Positions 1-8,216 of a stretch of 49,662 nt of DNA are shown one piece after another. The stretch is from positions 1 through 49,662 of the forward strand of contig OMYP01000014.1 in assembly GCA_900315345.1 (NCBI GenBank), in the 5' to 3' direction. Within the stretch, counting starts at the first letter, position 1; each line of letters starts with the position of its first letter. The DNA comes from an uncultured Selenomonadales bacterium. Its GTDB lineage: Bacteria; Bacillota; Negativicutes; Acidaminococcales; Acidaminococcaceae. The translations under genes and the position numbers were made by a program. The notes beneath the pieces were generated by a model, which saw only the letters and a list, made by a program, of their open reading frames with translations, did no database searches and was not told the origin of the DNA.

Positions 1-228
1 TCGCATTCGGCTTGCGTTCTGCGGCGCACTGCATATAGACAAAAGTTTCCAATCAGCATCGCCCTACGGGCTTGCTTCTTGGACTTTTGTCGTAACACAA
101 TCTCGCCACGACGGCGAATTTCATCTCATGGAATGACGCAATCGCCTCCGACGGTTTGCTTACGCCTTTCCCTTGCCGCATAATTTTAGGCACATACAAT
201 CTTTAATTTATGAAAGCGAAACTGTATT
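1..228. other. Gene-free leader region upstream of mtnA
   Basis: I see no coding region here. An inverted repeat, gacaaaagt (38-46) and acttttgtc (83-91), encloses a GC-rich loop. A smaller hairpin, tcgcc/ggcga, follows near 102-116. The right end holds the candidate mtnA promoter. The repeat could be the end of an upstream transcript, but no U-run follows it, so its role is unknown. Confidence 0.5.
173..200 (+). promoter_or_regulatory. Candidate sigma-70-type promoter of mtnA-ahcY
   Basis: TTGCCG (173-178) and TACAAT (195-200) are separated by 16 bp. They match the TTGACA/TATAAT consensus at four and five of six positions. Transcription would start near 207, leaving a leader of about 22 nt before the mtnA ATG. 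Found by eye only. Confidence 0.45.
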
Positions 229-1494
229 ATGGTTGAAACAATGAAATGGAAGAACGGCGAGCTGATCCTGCTGGATCAGACGCAGCTTCCCCTGAAAGTT
301 GAATGGATTCCCTGCCGCACGTATCAGCGGGTAGGGGAAGCCATTCAGAAGTTAGAAGTGCGGGGCGCGCCGGCCATTGGAGCGGCGGCAGCCTTTGCCA
401 TGGTTCTGGCCTGGCGACAGATAACAGGAGCCGAAATAATTTTTGTAAACAAAAAAGAGGCCGCTGAAAAAAAGAACGCCGCAGAGAAAAAGCAAAATAT
501 TTCTTCTGGTAAAACCAAAAAAGCAGAAGAAAAAAATTTTGTAACCGGCACAAAATTGCAAACTTACGCAGCCATGATCCTGGGAAAAGATTTCAGGGAG
601 GACGCGGAAAAAAATTCCGGGAAGCTGAAAATTTTTCTGCAAAAATTTAACGAAGCCCGCAAGGAACTGGACGCCTCCCGCCCCACAGCAGTAAACCTGT
701 CCTGGGCCACGAAGGTGATGTATGATGCAGCCTGCAGTATGGCGGAAGCAAATTTAAACGCCGAACAGATTGCCGACGAATTGGAAAAACTTGCGGAAAA
801 AATTTACCAGCAGGACATCAGCAAAAACAAAAAAATGGGGGATTACGGCGCAGAAGTAGTACCGGAGGACGCCGTCATCTTAACCCACTGCAACGCAGGG
901 GCGCTGGCCACTTGCGGCTGGGGCACCGCGTTGGGCGTGATCCGTTCCGCCTACCGGCAGGGTAAAGTGAAGATGGTATATTCCGATGAGACCCGCCCGT
1001 TGCTGCAGGGCTCCCGCCTCACCGCCTGGGAGTTGATGGAAGACAACATTCCCGTCACCACCATCACCGACAACATGGCAGCCTGGTCCATGAAGACCAA
1101 AGGCATCAATATAGTTATTACGGGTGCTGACCGCATCGCGGCCAACGGGGACACGGCCAACAAAATCGGAACCTACGGCGTGGCCCTGGCAGCTAAGGCC
1201 CACGGCATTCCCTTTTACATAGCGGCCCCTGCCAGCACTTTTGATTTTTCATTGAATACCGGAGCGCAAATTCCCATTGAAGAACGGAATGCAGAAGAAG
1301 TGCGCAGGTTCCAGGGCGCTGTTTCCGCACCGCCTTCCGTTGACGTGTTTAACCCGGCCTTCGACGTAACGCCGGCAAAACTGATTGCGGGCATCATTAC
1401 CGAATACGGGGTGCTGCACCCGCCCTTCCGGAAATCCATTGCAGAACTAAAAGCAAACGTACTTAAGGAGGAACTCTTTACATGGAAAGCATAA
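229..1494 (+). CDS. mtnA: S-methyl-5-thioribose-1-phosphate isomerase
   Basis: Isomerises 5-methylthioribose-1-phosphate to 5-methylthioribulose-1-phosphate in the cytosol (methylthioadenosine salvage). It may also act on 5-deoxyribose-1-phosphate. Family motifs are present in order: GAPAIG, RPTAVNLSWA, ILTHCNAGALAT, DETRPLLQGSRLTAWEL and ITGADRIAANGDT. The catalytic Cys and Asp fall at C221 and D301. As I recall, they are C160 and D240 in Bacillus subtilis, so both are shifted by 61. That fits a single insertion: a Lys/Glu/Ala-rich, A-rich-coded stretch at about residues 66-130 makes the protein 421 residues instead of about 350. The start is uncertain because no clear Shine-Dalgarno precedes ATG 229, and ATG 241 is an alternative. 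The last 13 bases overlap ahcY, so the two are probably translationally coupled. Confidence 0.94.
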   Translation: MVETMKWKNGELILLDQTQLPLKVEWIPCRTYQRVGEAIQKLEVRGAPAIGAAAAFAMVLAWRQITGAEIIFVNKKEAAEKKNAAEKKQNISSGKTKKAEEKNFVTGTKLQTYAAMILGKDFREDAEKNSGKLKIFLQKFNEARKELDASRPTAVNLSWATKVMYDAACSMAEANLNAEQIADELEKLAEKIYQQDISKNKKMGDYGAEVVPEDAVILTHCNAGALATCGWGTALGVIRSAYRQGKVKMVYSDETRPLLQGSRLTAWELMEDNIPVTTITDNMAAWSMKTKGINIVITGADRIAANGDTANKIGTYGVALAAKAHGIPFYIAAPASTFDFSLNTGAQIPIEERNAEEVRRFQGAVSAPPSVDVFNPAFDVTPAKLIAGIITEYGVLHPPFRKSIAELKANVLKEELFTWKA

Positions 1495-2726
1495 TTCGCG
1501 ACATCAGCCTGGCAGAAAGCGGCCAGAAAAAAATCGACTGGGTGAAAGGCCACATGCCGCTCTTAAATTATTTTAACGAAAAGTATGCGCCTACCCAGCT
1601 GTTCAAAGGCGTTAATATGGTGGTTACCATCCATCTGGAAGCCAAGACCGCCTACCTGGCCCTGACCCTGAAAAACTGCGGCGCCAACGTAACGGTCACC
1701 GGCAGCAACCCTCTTTCCACCCAGGACGATGTGGCGGCGGCTTTAGTGGCAAACGGTATCACCGTGTTCGCTACCCACGGCTGCAGCAGCGAAGAATACG
1801 ACATGTATCTCGATAAGGCCCTGGATACTCATCCCCAGTTAATTGTAGATGACGGGGGCGACCTGGTGAACATGCTCCACACCAAACGGAAAGAACTGAT
1901 TCCCAATCTGTGGGGTGGCAGCGAAGAAACCACCACCGGCGTGATCCGGCTCCGGGCCCTGGCGGAAGCAGGAAAGCTGGCCTTTCCTATGATTGCGGTC
2001 AACGACAGCAACTGCAAATATTTATTCGACAACCGGTACGGCACCGGCCAGAGCGTATGGGACGGCATCATGCGGACCAGCAACCTGATCGTGGCCGGGA
2101 AGACCGTGGTGGTAGCCGGCTACGGCTGGTGCGGCAAGGGCGTGGCCATGCGAGCCAAAGGCATGGGAGCCCGTGTCATCGTAACGGAAGTGGATCCCAT
2201 CAAAGGCATCGAAGCAGTGTTTGACGGCTTCGAAACCCTGCCCATGGCGGAAGCCGCAAAGAAAGGGGACATCTTTGTAACCGTTACCGGCTGCAAGGAC
2301 GTGATCCGCAAGGAACACATGGAAGTAATGAAGGACGGGGTACTGTTGGCCAACGCCGGACACTTTGATGTAGAGATCAACAAGCCGGACCTGGAAGCCT
2401 TAAGCGTAAAACCGCCCTTTGAAGCCCGCCAAAACATTATGGGTTATACCCTGGCCAACGGACACCAGCTGAACCTGTTAGGTGAAGGCCGTCTGGTAAA
2501 CCTGGCCTGCGGCGACGGCCATCCGGCTGAAGTCATGGACCTGAGCTTTGCCATGCAGTTCCTGGCCATGCGCCACCTGCTGGAAAACAAAGGCAAACTG
2601 GAGAACAAACTCTATCTGCTGCCTAAAGAACTGGACGATGAAGTGGCTACCATCAAACTGCGGGCCATGGGCTTTGATGTAGACACACTGAGCGAAGAAC
2701 AGTATAAGTATCTCCATCAGGCATAA
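1482..2726 (+). CDS. ahcY: Adenosylhomocysteinase
   Basis: Hydrolyses S-adenosylhomocysteine reversibly to adenosine and homocysteine using tightly bound NAD, which relieves product inhibition of SAM-dependent methyltransferases. At 414 residues it is the short bacterial/archaeal form. Visible motifs are the substrate region HLEAKTAYLA, NDSNCKYLFDNRYGTGQS, and the Rossmann motif GYGWCGKG near residue 215. A C-terminal part (ANGHQLNLLGEGRLVNLACGDGHP) follows. A strong Shine-Dalgarno (aaggagg, about 1465-1471) lies inside the end of mtnA and sets ATG 1482. The overlap with mtnA joins methylthioadenosine and S-adenosylhomocysteine recycling in one transcript. A terminator follows at once. Confidence 0.97.
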   Translation: MESIIRDISLAESGQKKIDWVKGHMPLLNYFNEKYAPTQLFKGVNMVVTIHLEAKTAYLALTLKNCGANVTVTGSNPLSTQDDVAAALVANGITVFATHGCSSEEYDMYLDKALDTHPQLIVDDGGDLVNMLHTKRKELIPNLWGGSEETTTGVIRLRALAEAGKLAFPMIAVNDSNCKYLFDNRYGTGQSVWDGIMRTSNLIVAGKTVVVAGYGWCGKGVAMRAKGMGARVIVTEVDPIKGIEAVFDGFETLPMAEAAKKGDIFVTVTGCKDVIRKEHMEVMKDGVLLANAGHFDVEINKPDLEALSVKPPFEARQNIMGYTLANGHQLNLLGEGRLVNLACGDGHPAEVMDLSFAMQFLAMRHLLENKGKLENKLYLLPKELDDEVATIKLRAMGFDVDTLSEEQYKYLHQA

Positions 2727-2740
2727 AACGTAAAATACAG

Positions 2741-2788
2741 CGACAGCGTGCGTGAACAGATTTTCCGCGGGCTGTCGTTTTTATTTTA
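2741..2788 (+). terminator. Rho-independent terminator after ahcY
   Basis: The arms cgacagc (2741-2747) and gctgtcg (2771-2777) are perfect complements. The right arm is followed by tttttatttt. It sits 14 nt after the ahcY stop. Confidence 0.85.
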
Positions 2789-2818
2789 TGAAGAAAGGGA
2801 GGAGTGTAATTTTGGAAT

Positions 2819-2838
2819 CAGTGATAAATGAAATCACT
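2819..2838. repeat. Small inverted repeat agtgat/atcact
   Basis: A 6-bp inverted repeat (2820-2825 and 2833-2838) with a 7-nt A-rich loop, followed by attttacaatttt. It could be a weak second terminator or an operator upstream of the promoter at 2915. Nothing visible decides between these. Confidence 0.35.
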
Positions 2839-2914
2839 ATTTTACAATTTTAAATCAAAGGATTATTTCCCTATAACTGTCCAGTGGAATACATTTGCAA
2901 TTTGTGATATGATA

Positions 2915-2943
2915 TTGATGGATAAGTGTGAGTAAATTATAAT
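2915..2943 (+). promoter_or_regulatory. Promoter of the secreted protein gene at 2989
   Basis: TTGATG (2915-2920), a 17-bp spacer and a perfect TATAAT (2938-2943). The leader is about 40 nt and carries gaggt at 2976-2980, eight bases before ATG 2989. Confidence 0.7.
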
Positions 2944-2988
2944 TATTGATAAAATCAAAAGAAAAAGTTTGGATTGAGGTAATATAAA

Positions 2989-3735
2989 ATGATTAAAGTT
3001 TTATATTATTTACTTTGCTTATTGATCATGGTCAATCCCGCTTACGCAGAAAAGTCTGAATGGATTGACCCAGGCTACGATTTTACAAAAACAAAAAGTA
3101 TATGTATAGATTATGTTGCTTCTCCCGAAATAGCGGACGGCATTCGGGATAAAGAATCTCAGGAGTTATTTTTTAAGAAAGCGAAAGCAGATATTGCCGA
3201 TAAACTTTCAAAACAGAAATATAAAGTTGATACAATTTATAAAGCTAAAGAAAATTTTACAACCAGCGAAAGGATTGATTCAAAAGAGTCTGCAAAAGAT
3301 ATTACCCAAGAGCAGCTGCCTCTTTTCGAAAAATATGTCCAAAACAATTATAATTTATTAATCAAATGCATCGTTTCACAATATGATACCGGCAAAAAAT
3401 ATGTGGAAGCGCATACGTATAAAACAACGGTCCCTGTTGCCACAACCGTTTTAGACGCAACCGGACAGATGCAAACGATAATCATACAGCAGCAACAAGA
3501 ATTCAATATCCCTGCAGGCAATTATCCTGCCGCATTTGTCCAGGTAGGGTTTGATGTTATTGATACGAAAACGAACCAAAAGGTATGGTCTTTAGATGAT
3601 AAACGCGACAAGATTGACGATACCGGTATCTCAGATATCAAACCAAACGGATTGTTTACACAGGTTATCGCAGAGTTCGCGGAAAATTTAAGAAAGAACT
3701 TAAAAAACAGAAGACCTGTTGAAAAGAAAATATAA
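2989..3735 (+). CDS. Secreted protein of unknown function
   Basis: 248 residues. A typical signal peptide has a hydrophobic core at residues 4-16 and an AYA-E cleavage site near residue 21. There is no lipobox Cys, so the mature protein should be soluble in the periplasm or exported. The mature part is Lys/Asp-rich with mixed alpha/beta character. The middle (PVATTVLDATGQMQTIIIQQ) and the tail (IDTKTNQKVWSLDD) look like a beta-rich domain faintly like DUF4136-type envelope proteins. That resemblance is an impression only. The gene is clearly more AT-rich than ahcY and has its own promoter, so it is an independent transcription unit and possibly acquired. Confidence 0.8.
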   Translation: MIKVLYYLLCLLIMVNPAYAEKSEWIDPGYDFTKTKSICIDYVASPEIADGIRDKESQELFFKKAKADIADKLSKQKYKVDTIYKAKENFTTSERIDSKESAKDITQEQLPLFEKYVQNNYNLLIKCIVSQYDTGKKYVEAHTYKTTVPVATTVLDATGQMQTIIIQQQQEFNIPAGNYPAAFVQVGFDVIDTKTNQKVWSLDDKRDKIDDTGISDIKPNGLFTQVIAEFAENLRKNLKNRRPVEKKI

Positions 3736-3835
3736 GAGATAGTTAGGTCAGATTTTTTTGAGTTTGTGCAAAATTTGTACAGCCTGGGTTTTCAAACTGT
3801 ATCAGCAAGTAATCAAATCATAGGAGGTGCCTGAA

Positions 3836-4588
3836 ATGAAAAAACTCACAGTTATCTTTGCAATGTTGTGTCTGATGGTATGCAGCATGGCGGCGGCCGC
3901 CCGTCCGGAGTTTCGGTCCAATACAGGCGGCTCTAAATGGCTGCAGGTAGAGGACCGGGCCTTAGAAGTGCAGGACAGGGACGGTCTTATACTGAAAGTC
4001 CAATGGCCGGTTTTTTCTTCTAAAGATGCATCCCACGGGAACCTGATACAATCACTCACAAAATGGAGCGACCAAATCCGTTCTTTTTATGACAAGGACA
4101 TCCGGGAGTCAAAGGAACTGGCCGCCCGCGGGTACCGTGACATCCGCAACAACCGCTGGCTTGTATACGTAGAACTGCAGCGGGATGACGGACGGGTGCT
4201 GAGCCTACTGGAACGGTCTTTCCACCGGGATCTTGCCGGCGAACGGTGGGGCTATCAGGGACTAAACTATGATGCAAAAACCGGGAAAAAGTTAAGCAGC
4301 CTGGACGTGTTCAAGCTTTCAAAAGAAGAACTTGCCGACACCCTGTTGGACAGGCTGGTAAAAAAATACGGAAGAAATATCCTGGGTGATAACCCAAGAA
4401 GACTGATCCTGTCCAAAATTGATGAAGATGCAGACATGGAATTCCTGCCCTGGGTCCTCACGGACAACGGTGTAAACTTCCATTTCAGGACCGGCGACTT
4501 CCGCAACGGTTACGCGCCCCTTCCCATCTTTATCTCCTTCTACGAGGAGCCACAGCTTTTCAATAAAAAATACATGCTCAGCTATTGA
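3836..4588 (+). CDS. Secreted protein with DUF3298/RsiV-like fold
   Basis: 250 residues. The start is ATG 3836: aggagg at 3822-3827 is ideally placed for it and overlaps the in-frame GTG at 3827. A signal peptide (MKKLTVIFAMLCLMVCSMAAAA) ends near residue 22. The rest has the order seen in DUF3298/DUF4163 proteins: a strand-rich N-terminal part with a conserved-looking LNYDAKTGKKLSSLDVFK segment, a helix (DTLLDRLVKKYG), then FHFRTGDFRNGYAPLPIFISF. In characterised relatives such as RsiV this module lies outside the membrane and binds ligands or lysozyme. This copy lacks any membrane or anti-sigma domain, so its target is unknown. Confidence 0.75.
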   Translation: MKKLTVIFAMLCLMVCSMAAAARPEFRSNTGGSKWLQVEDRALEVQDRDGLILKVQWPVFSSKDASHGNLIQSLTKWSDQIRSFYDKDIRESKELAARGYRDIRNNRWLVYVELQRDDGRVLSLLERSFHRDLAGERWGYQGLNYDAKTGKKLSSLDVFKLSKEELADTLLDRLVKKYGRNILGDNPRRLILSKIDEDADMEFLPWVLTDNGVNFHFRTGDFRNGYAPLPIFISFYEEPQLFNKKYMLSY

Positions 4589-4694
4589 GGAATAACGAAA
4601 AGCCTGTAAGAAGTTTTTATACTAAAACAATGCACTAGACAAACCTCACCAGGGATGAACGGTATACGCCGGAGCAAAAAGAAAAGGTTGTAAA

Positions 4695-5129
4695 ATGGCA
4701 GCAGATACAGATATCATAATCTATTACAATGAAGAATTTATAAAGAAATTTGAAGAACTGAAAACCGTTTTAGAAGAAGAGGACAGGCCAAAGCTGTATC
4801 GGTTTTTGCTGAAAGAATTCCAGTTCATTTTCAAATTAAACCAGTATTACTGGAAGCAGATTGCGGATAACAACGGACGCGACTTTCTGAAAGCAGATGA
4901 AGAAATACGGCAGGAACTGATGCGGCCCCTTTCTTACAGGCAATACCGGATGATTGAAAGATCGTTTTCCCCATGGCAGGAGGAAGATGGATGCGTCCTT
5001 TGGTCCATTTGGGATTTTTTGCACGACAACGGTAAGATTTATGATAAGAAAGTGATGAGCCCGGCAGAGGTAAGCGGCTGTTCAATGATTTTAGAGAATG
5101 TCTATAGTTGTTTGGCGTCTAATCGGTAA
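4695..5129 (+). CDS. Cytoplasmic protein of unknown function
   Basis: 144 residues with no signal peptide or membrane segment. The protein is acidic and predicted mostly helical, rich in Glu, Lys and Tyr, with aromatic clusters (QYYWKQ, SYRQYRMIERSFSPW, VLWSIWDF). A short aaaagg precedes ATG 4695. I do not recognise the family. It lies between two secreted-protein genes on the same strand and may share their transcript. Confidence 0.6.
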   Translation: MAADTDIIIYYNEEFIKKFEELKTVLEEEDRPKLYRFLLKEFQFIFKLNQYYWKQIADNNGRDFLKADEEIRQELMRPLSYRQYRMIERSFSPWQEEDGCVLWSIWDFLHDNGKIYDKKVMSPAEVSGCSMILENVYSCLASNR

Positions 5130-5161
5130 ACGATTAAAGAAATCAAGGAGGAAGAGGTACG

Positions 5162-5686
5162 ATGAAGTTATTCAGATACAGTACAATCGCTGTTGCATTG
5201 TTTGTTCCCTTTTTCCTGCTGACGGGCAGCGCGGGCGCAAGTTGGGACATATCGGATATACTGCCGGGTTCCGGCCCTAAGGTTGTGGGAACGGATGTTG
5301 CCATGGAAGATATCACAGAGTTTTATTACACTTACGCCACCTCAACGTACCCACCGGATTACCAGCGCTATCATTTCTATGTAAAAGACGGATCCTACCT
5401 GTTCTATCACGAAAAGCGGGAAGGCAGGCACTGGCCGCTAACTGAAAAAGACGTCACGGTTTCCGGCACAAAAAACCTTTCCCCGGAAGAATGGAAAATA
5501 TTTTTTAGCTGCGTAAACGGTGGAAAAGTAGAAAAGAGAAAGGAACATCTCGAAAGCGGCGGAAGCGGTCCCTGGCTGTATTTATACTGGAAAGGGGACA
5601 AATCCAAGATTCAGGAATTTTCCTTCGCCAACTTAGGAAAAAAGACTTCCTTTGAAGAATTCTGTGTGAAGCTGGCCTGTGAATAA
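5162..5686 (+). CDS. Secreted protein of unknown function
   Basis: 174 residues. The signal peptide has a hydrophobic core at about residues 8-21 and likely cleavage after AGA (about residue 26), with no lipobox. The mature part has many Tyr and Trp residues (EFYYTYATSTYPPDYQRYHF, GPWLYLYWKGD) and looks like a small beta-rich domain. An LSPEEWKIFF segment precedes a Gly/Ser-rich loop. The Shine-Dalgarno aaggagga lies about 12 nt upstream and gaggt closer. The start lies only 32 nt after the 4695 gene, so the two probably form an operon. The family is not recognised. Confidence 0.7.
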   Translation: MKLFRYSTIAVALFVPFFLLTGSAGASWDISDILPGSGPKVVGTDVAMEDITEFYYTYATSTYPPDYQRYHFYVKDGSYLFYHEKREGRHWPLTEKDVTVSGTKNLSPEEWKIFFSCVNGGKVEKRKEHLESGGSGPWLYLYWKGDKSKIQEFSFANLGKKTSFEEFCVKLACE

Positions 5687-5795
5687 ACCGGACTCCGCTT
5701 AATATTTACAAAAAGCCCTGTTAAAGGCGCATCCCTTTCATTATGTTCCAGCAAAATTAAATAGCTTTTGGGCAGCTTAATGCAGATAGACCTTA

Positions 5796-5811
5796 AGAGA
5801 CTTAAGTCTCT
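5796..5811. repeat. Perfect 16-bp palindrome upstream of the aldolase gene
   Basis: AGAGACTT followed by AAGTCTCT, a perfect palindrome 66 bp before the aldolase start. With no spacer it suits a homodimeric regulator better than a terminator, since only an A/T-mixed stretch follows. The regulator is unknown. Confidence 0.4.
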
Positions 5812-5877
5812 GAAATTTAATTTTGAAGTCGTTGCTATTTCATCTGAAAAACGGATAAAGAAAAAGAGGTTTTAACA

Positions 5878-6639
5878 TTGAACGAGGAAATTTTGTATAA
5901 AGCCCGACAGACTGTTGTGGAAGCAGGACTGACCCTGGCCCGTTCCAGCCTGACCGTGGGTACTTACGGCAACATCAGTTGCCGCATAGACGAAGAGCTC
6001 ATCGCTATTACGCCTTCCGGCAGGGATTACCAGCAGCTTGGACCGGAAGATATTGTGATAACGGACATGGAGGGAAACCTTTTAGGAATTCCCGGAGTCC
6101 TGGGGAACCGGGATTGTGACAGCAACACTGGCGGAACAGATTCCGCCGAAAGCAAAGAAAAGGGAGGAACACCTGTTGTTACCCTGCGTCCTTCATCGGA
6201 ACTACCGCTGCATCTGGAAATTTACAAAAATTTTCCGGAGGCCCGGGCTATTGTTCACACCCACAGCATTTACGCCAGCGCACTGGCAGCGGCCCACCGG
6301 GACCTGCCTCCGATTATTGAAGACCTGGCCCAGATCACAGGGGGCGCCGTCCGCTGTACGGAATACACCATCGCCGGCACAAAGGAACTGGGGCAGAAAG
6401 CCGTAGAGGCCATGGAAGGAGGACGGAGCGCCGCACTGCTGGCAAACCACGGCGCGGTATGCTGGGGACGGAATATGAAAGAAGCCCTGGCTGCAGCACA
6501 GATTCTGGAAAAGGGAGCGCAGATTTATTACGTCGCCCGCTCCTTTGGAACGCCGTTCCCGTTAAATGAAAAAACGGTAGCGACCCTTCACGATTTTTAC
6601 CTGAACCATTACAGCAAACGACAACAGGGGGAGGAATAA
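5878..6639 (+). CDS. Class II aldolase (FucA/MtnB/Ald2-like)
   Basis: Zinc-dependent class II aldolase/adducin-family enzyme of 253 residues. The metal and substrate motifs are present: GNIS, TPSGRDY, RPSSELPLHLE (Glu), HTHS (two His) and NHGAV (third His). The family cleaves or dehydrates ketose-1-phosphates. Next to mtaD, and in the same genome as mtnA, a likely substrate is 5-methylthioribulose-1-phosphate or 5-deoxyribulose-1-phosphate, giving dihydroxyacetone phosphate plus an aldehyde (DHAP shunt). MtnB-type dehydratase or fuculose-phosphate aldolase activity remains possible. A hydrophilic insert (Asn/Asp/Gly/Ser/Lys-rich, about residues 78-103) sits before the zinc Glu. The start is TTG 5878 after agaggt. 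One base separates it from mtaD, so the two are one operon. Confidence 0.88.
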   Translation: MNEEILYKARQTVVEAGLTLARSSLTVGTYGNISCRIDEELIAITPSGRDYQQLGPEDIVITDMEGNLLGIPGVLGNRDCDSNTGGTDSAESKEKGGTPVVTLRPSSELPLHLEIYKNFPEARAIVHTHSIYASALAAAHRDLPPIIEDLAQITGGAVRCTEYTIAGTKELGQKAVEAMEGGRSAALLANHGAVCWGRNMKEALAAAQILEKGAQIYYVARSFGTPFPLNEKTVATLHDFYLNHYSKRQQGEE

Positions 6640-6640
6640 C

Positions 6641-7927
6641 ATGAACAAAATTTTAATCAGTAACGTGGAAATCGTCACAGACGGCCCGGCTTATGAAAAA
6701 AAATTCATCGGCGTTACGGGCAATAAAATTTCTTACATCGGTACAAACAAACCGGAAGGATATGAAGACGCCTACCAGATTGACGGCACGGGAAAATTAG
6801 CGGCGGCCGGCATGGTAAACGCCCACACCCACATTGCCATGTGTCTGTTGCGCAGTTACGCCGACGACATGGCCCTCATGGACTGGCTCCAGAACAAAGT
6901 ATGGCCGGCGGAAGCCGGATTGCAGAAAGGGGACTGCTACGTAGGGACACAGCTGGGCATTCTGGAAATGCTGAAAAGCGGTACTACGGCCTATGCCGAT
7001 ATGTATTTTTTCATGGATGAAACCGCCCGGGCTTCCAGTGAAGCGGGCATCCGCGCCTGCCTTTCCAGAGGCCTTATGGGAGACAAATACGATAAAGAAG
7101 ACGAACGCCTGAAAGAAAATATCCGGTTATCTAAAGACTGGAACGAAAAAGACGACGGCCTCATCACCGTTATGCTGGGACCCCATGCCCCCTACACCTG
7201 CGGCAGGGAATATTTGAAACTGTTAGTGGACACTGCCGGCGAACTGGGCTGCGAAATGCACATGCATCTGGCGGAAACAGAACAGGAAGTAAAAGACTGC
7301 GTCAAAAATTTCGGCATGACTCCCATTAAATATGCAGACAGCCTGGGCATTTTGGACAGGGGTTGTTTAGTGGCCCATGGGGTCTGGGTAACGGAAGAAG
7401 AAATGGAACTCATGGCCGCTAAAAAGGCCCGGGTAGCTCACAACCCCCAAAGCAACCTGAAACTGGCAAGCGGCATCGCACCGGTAGAAAAAATGCTGGC
7501 TAAAGGCGTGACGGTTGGCCTTGGCACCGATGGGGCCACCAGCAACAACAATCTGGACATGCTGGAAGAAACCCGCCTTGCCGCCATGCTCCATAAAGGA
7601 GTAACTTATGATCCCCTGTGCATTCCGGCGGCCACTGCCTGGGATATGGCAACCTGCCAGGGAGCAAAATGCCTGGGCTACGATAATTTAGGAAAACTGG
7701 AAGAAGGCTGGCTGGCCGATATAGTTTTATACAACATGGACAAGCCCTGGTGGCATCCACAGCACGACCGAATGAGCCAGCTTGTGTACGCCGCCAGCGC
7801 CGGCGATGCAGACACCTCCATCATCAATGGCAAAGTGGTCATGGAAAAAGGCCAGGTGAAAGCTTTGGACGCGGAAAAAATTTATTTTGAAGCGGATAAA
7901 ATTTCCAGACGGCTTACGGGGAAATAA
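6641..7927 (+). CDS. mtaD: 5-methylthioadenosine/S-adenosylhomocysteine deaminase
   Basis: Amidohydrolase-superfamily metalloenzyme of 428 residues. It deaminates methylthioadenosine, S-adenosylhomocysteine or 5'-deoxyadenosine to the inosyl compounds. Visible features are the metal motif NAHTHIAM near residue 60, HMHLAETEQEV near 207, the metal His in AHGVW, and GTDGATSNNNLDM near 295 with the catalytic Asp. Length and motif order match the MtaD/DadD family. The start ATG 6641 follows gggggagg and lies one base after the aldolase stop. With the aldolase, and with mtnA-ahcY upstream, it suggests a route from SAM by-products to dihydroxyacetone phosphate. The phosphorylase that would link deaminase to MtnA is not in this window. 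Confidence 0.92.
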   Translation: MNKILISNVEIVTDGPAYEKKFIGVTGNKISYIGTNKPEGYEDAYQIDGTGKLAAAGMVNAHTHIAMCLLRSYADDMALMDWLQNKVWPAEAGLQKGDCYVGTQLGILEMLKSGTTAYADMYFFMDETARASSEAGIRACLSRGLMGDKYDKEDERLKENIRLSKDWNEKDDGLITVMLGPHAPYTCGREYLKLLVDTAGELGCEMHMHLAETEQEVKDCVKNFGMTPIKYADSLGILDRGCLVAHGVWVTEEEMELMAAKKARVAHNPQSNLKLASGIAPVEKMLAKGVTVGLGTDGATSNNNLDMLEETRLAAMLHKGVTYDPLCIPAATAWDMATCQGAKCLGYDNLGKLEEGWLADIVLYNMDKPWWHPQHDRMSQLVYAASAGDADTSIINGKVVMEKGQVKALDAEKIYFEADKISRRLTGK

Positions 7928-8062
7928 AAGTGTAAATGTTTCCTTAAATATTCCTGCATTACCTTTCTTTATGCGATCATAAAAATGAAGATTGGTAACC
8001 GTGCAAACCATTTCATCTGAAATAACAATTTACTTTTCGCTCCAGCTCCTTTAAAAATTTAT

Positions 8063-8092
8063 TTCCCAAAAGAATGGAAAAAGTATTATAAT
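8063..8092 (+). promoter_or_regulatory. Candidate promoter of nfnAB
   Basis: TTCCCA (8063-8068), an 18-bp spacer and a perfect TATAAT (8087-8092). The leader would be about 115 nt. Confidence 0.5.
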
Positions 8093-8136
8093 AAATAGAT
8101 AGAAGTCACTAACATAGGAATCGTTAATCAACTGAT

Positions 8137-8160
8137 CTGCGCCACGGCTTAGCCGCGCAG
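8137..8160 (+). other. Hairpin in the nfnAB leader
   Basis: CTGCG (8137-8141) pairs with CGCAG (8156-8160). Inside, CGGC and GCCG close a tta loop, with a small bulge between the two stems. No U-run follows, so it is not an intrinsic terminator. A leader RNA element or protein-binding site is possible. Confidence 0.4.
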
Positions 8161-8216
8161 GCAAATGAATCAGCGGTTCCTTACAAAGAGGAAAGCAAAG
8201 AAGGAAGGGGATCATT

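Noticed and set aside
1..228. SAH or SAM riboswitch upstream of mtnA-ahcY
   Set aside because: I could not find the conserved core of either class. The candidate promoter leaves only a leader of about 22 nt.
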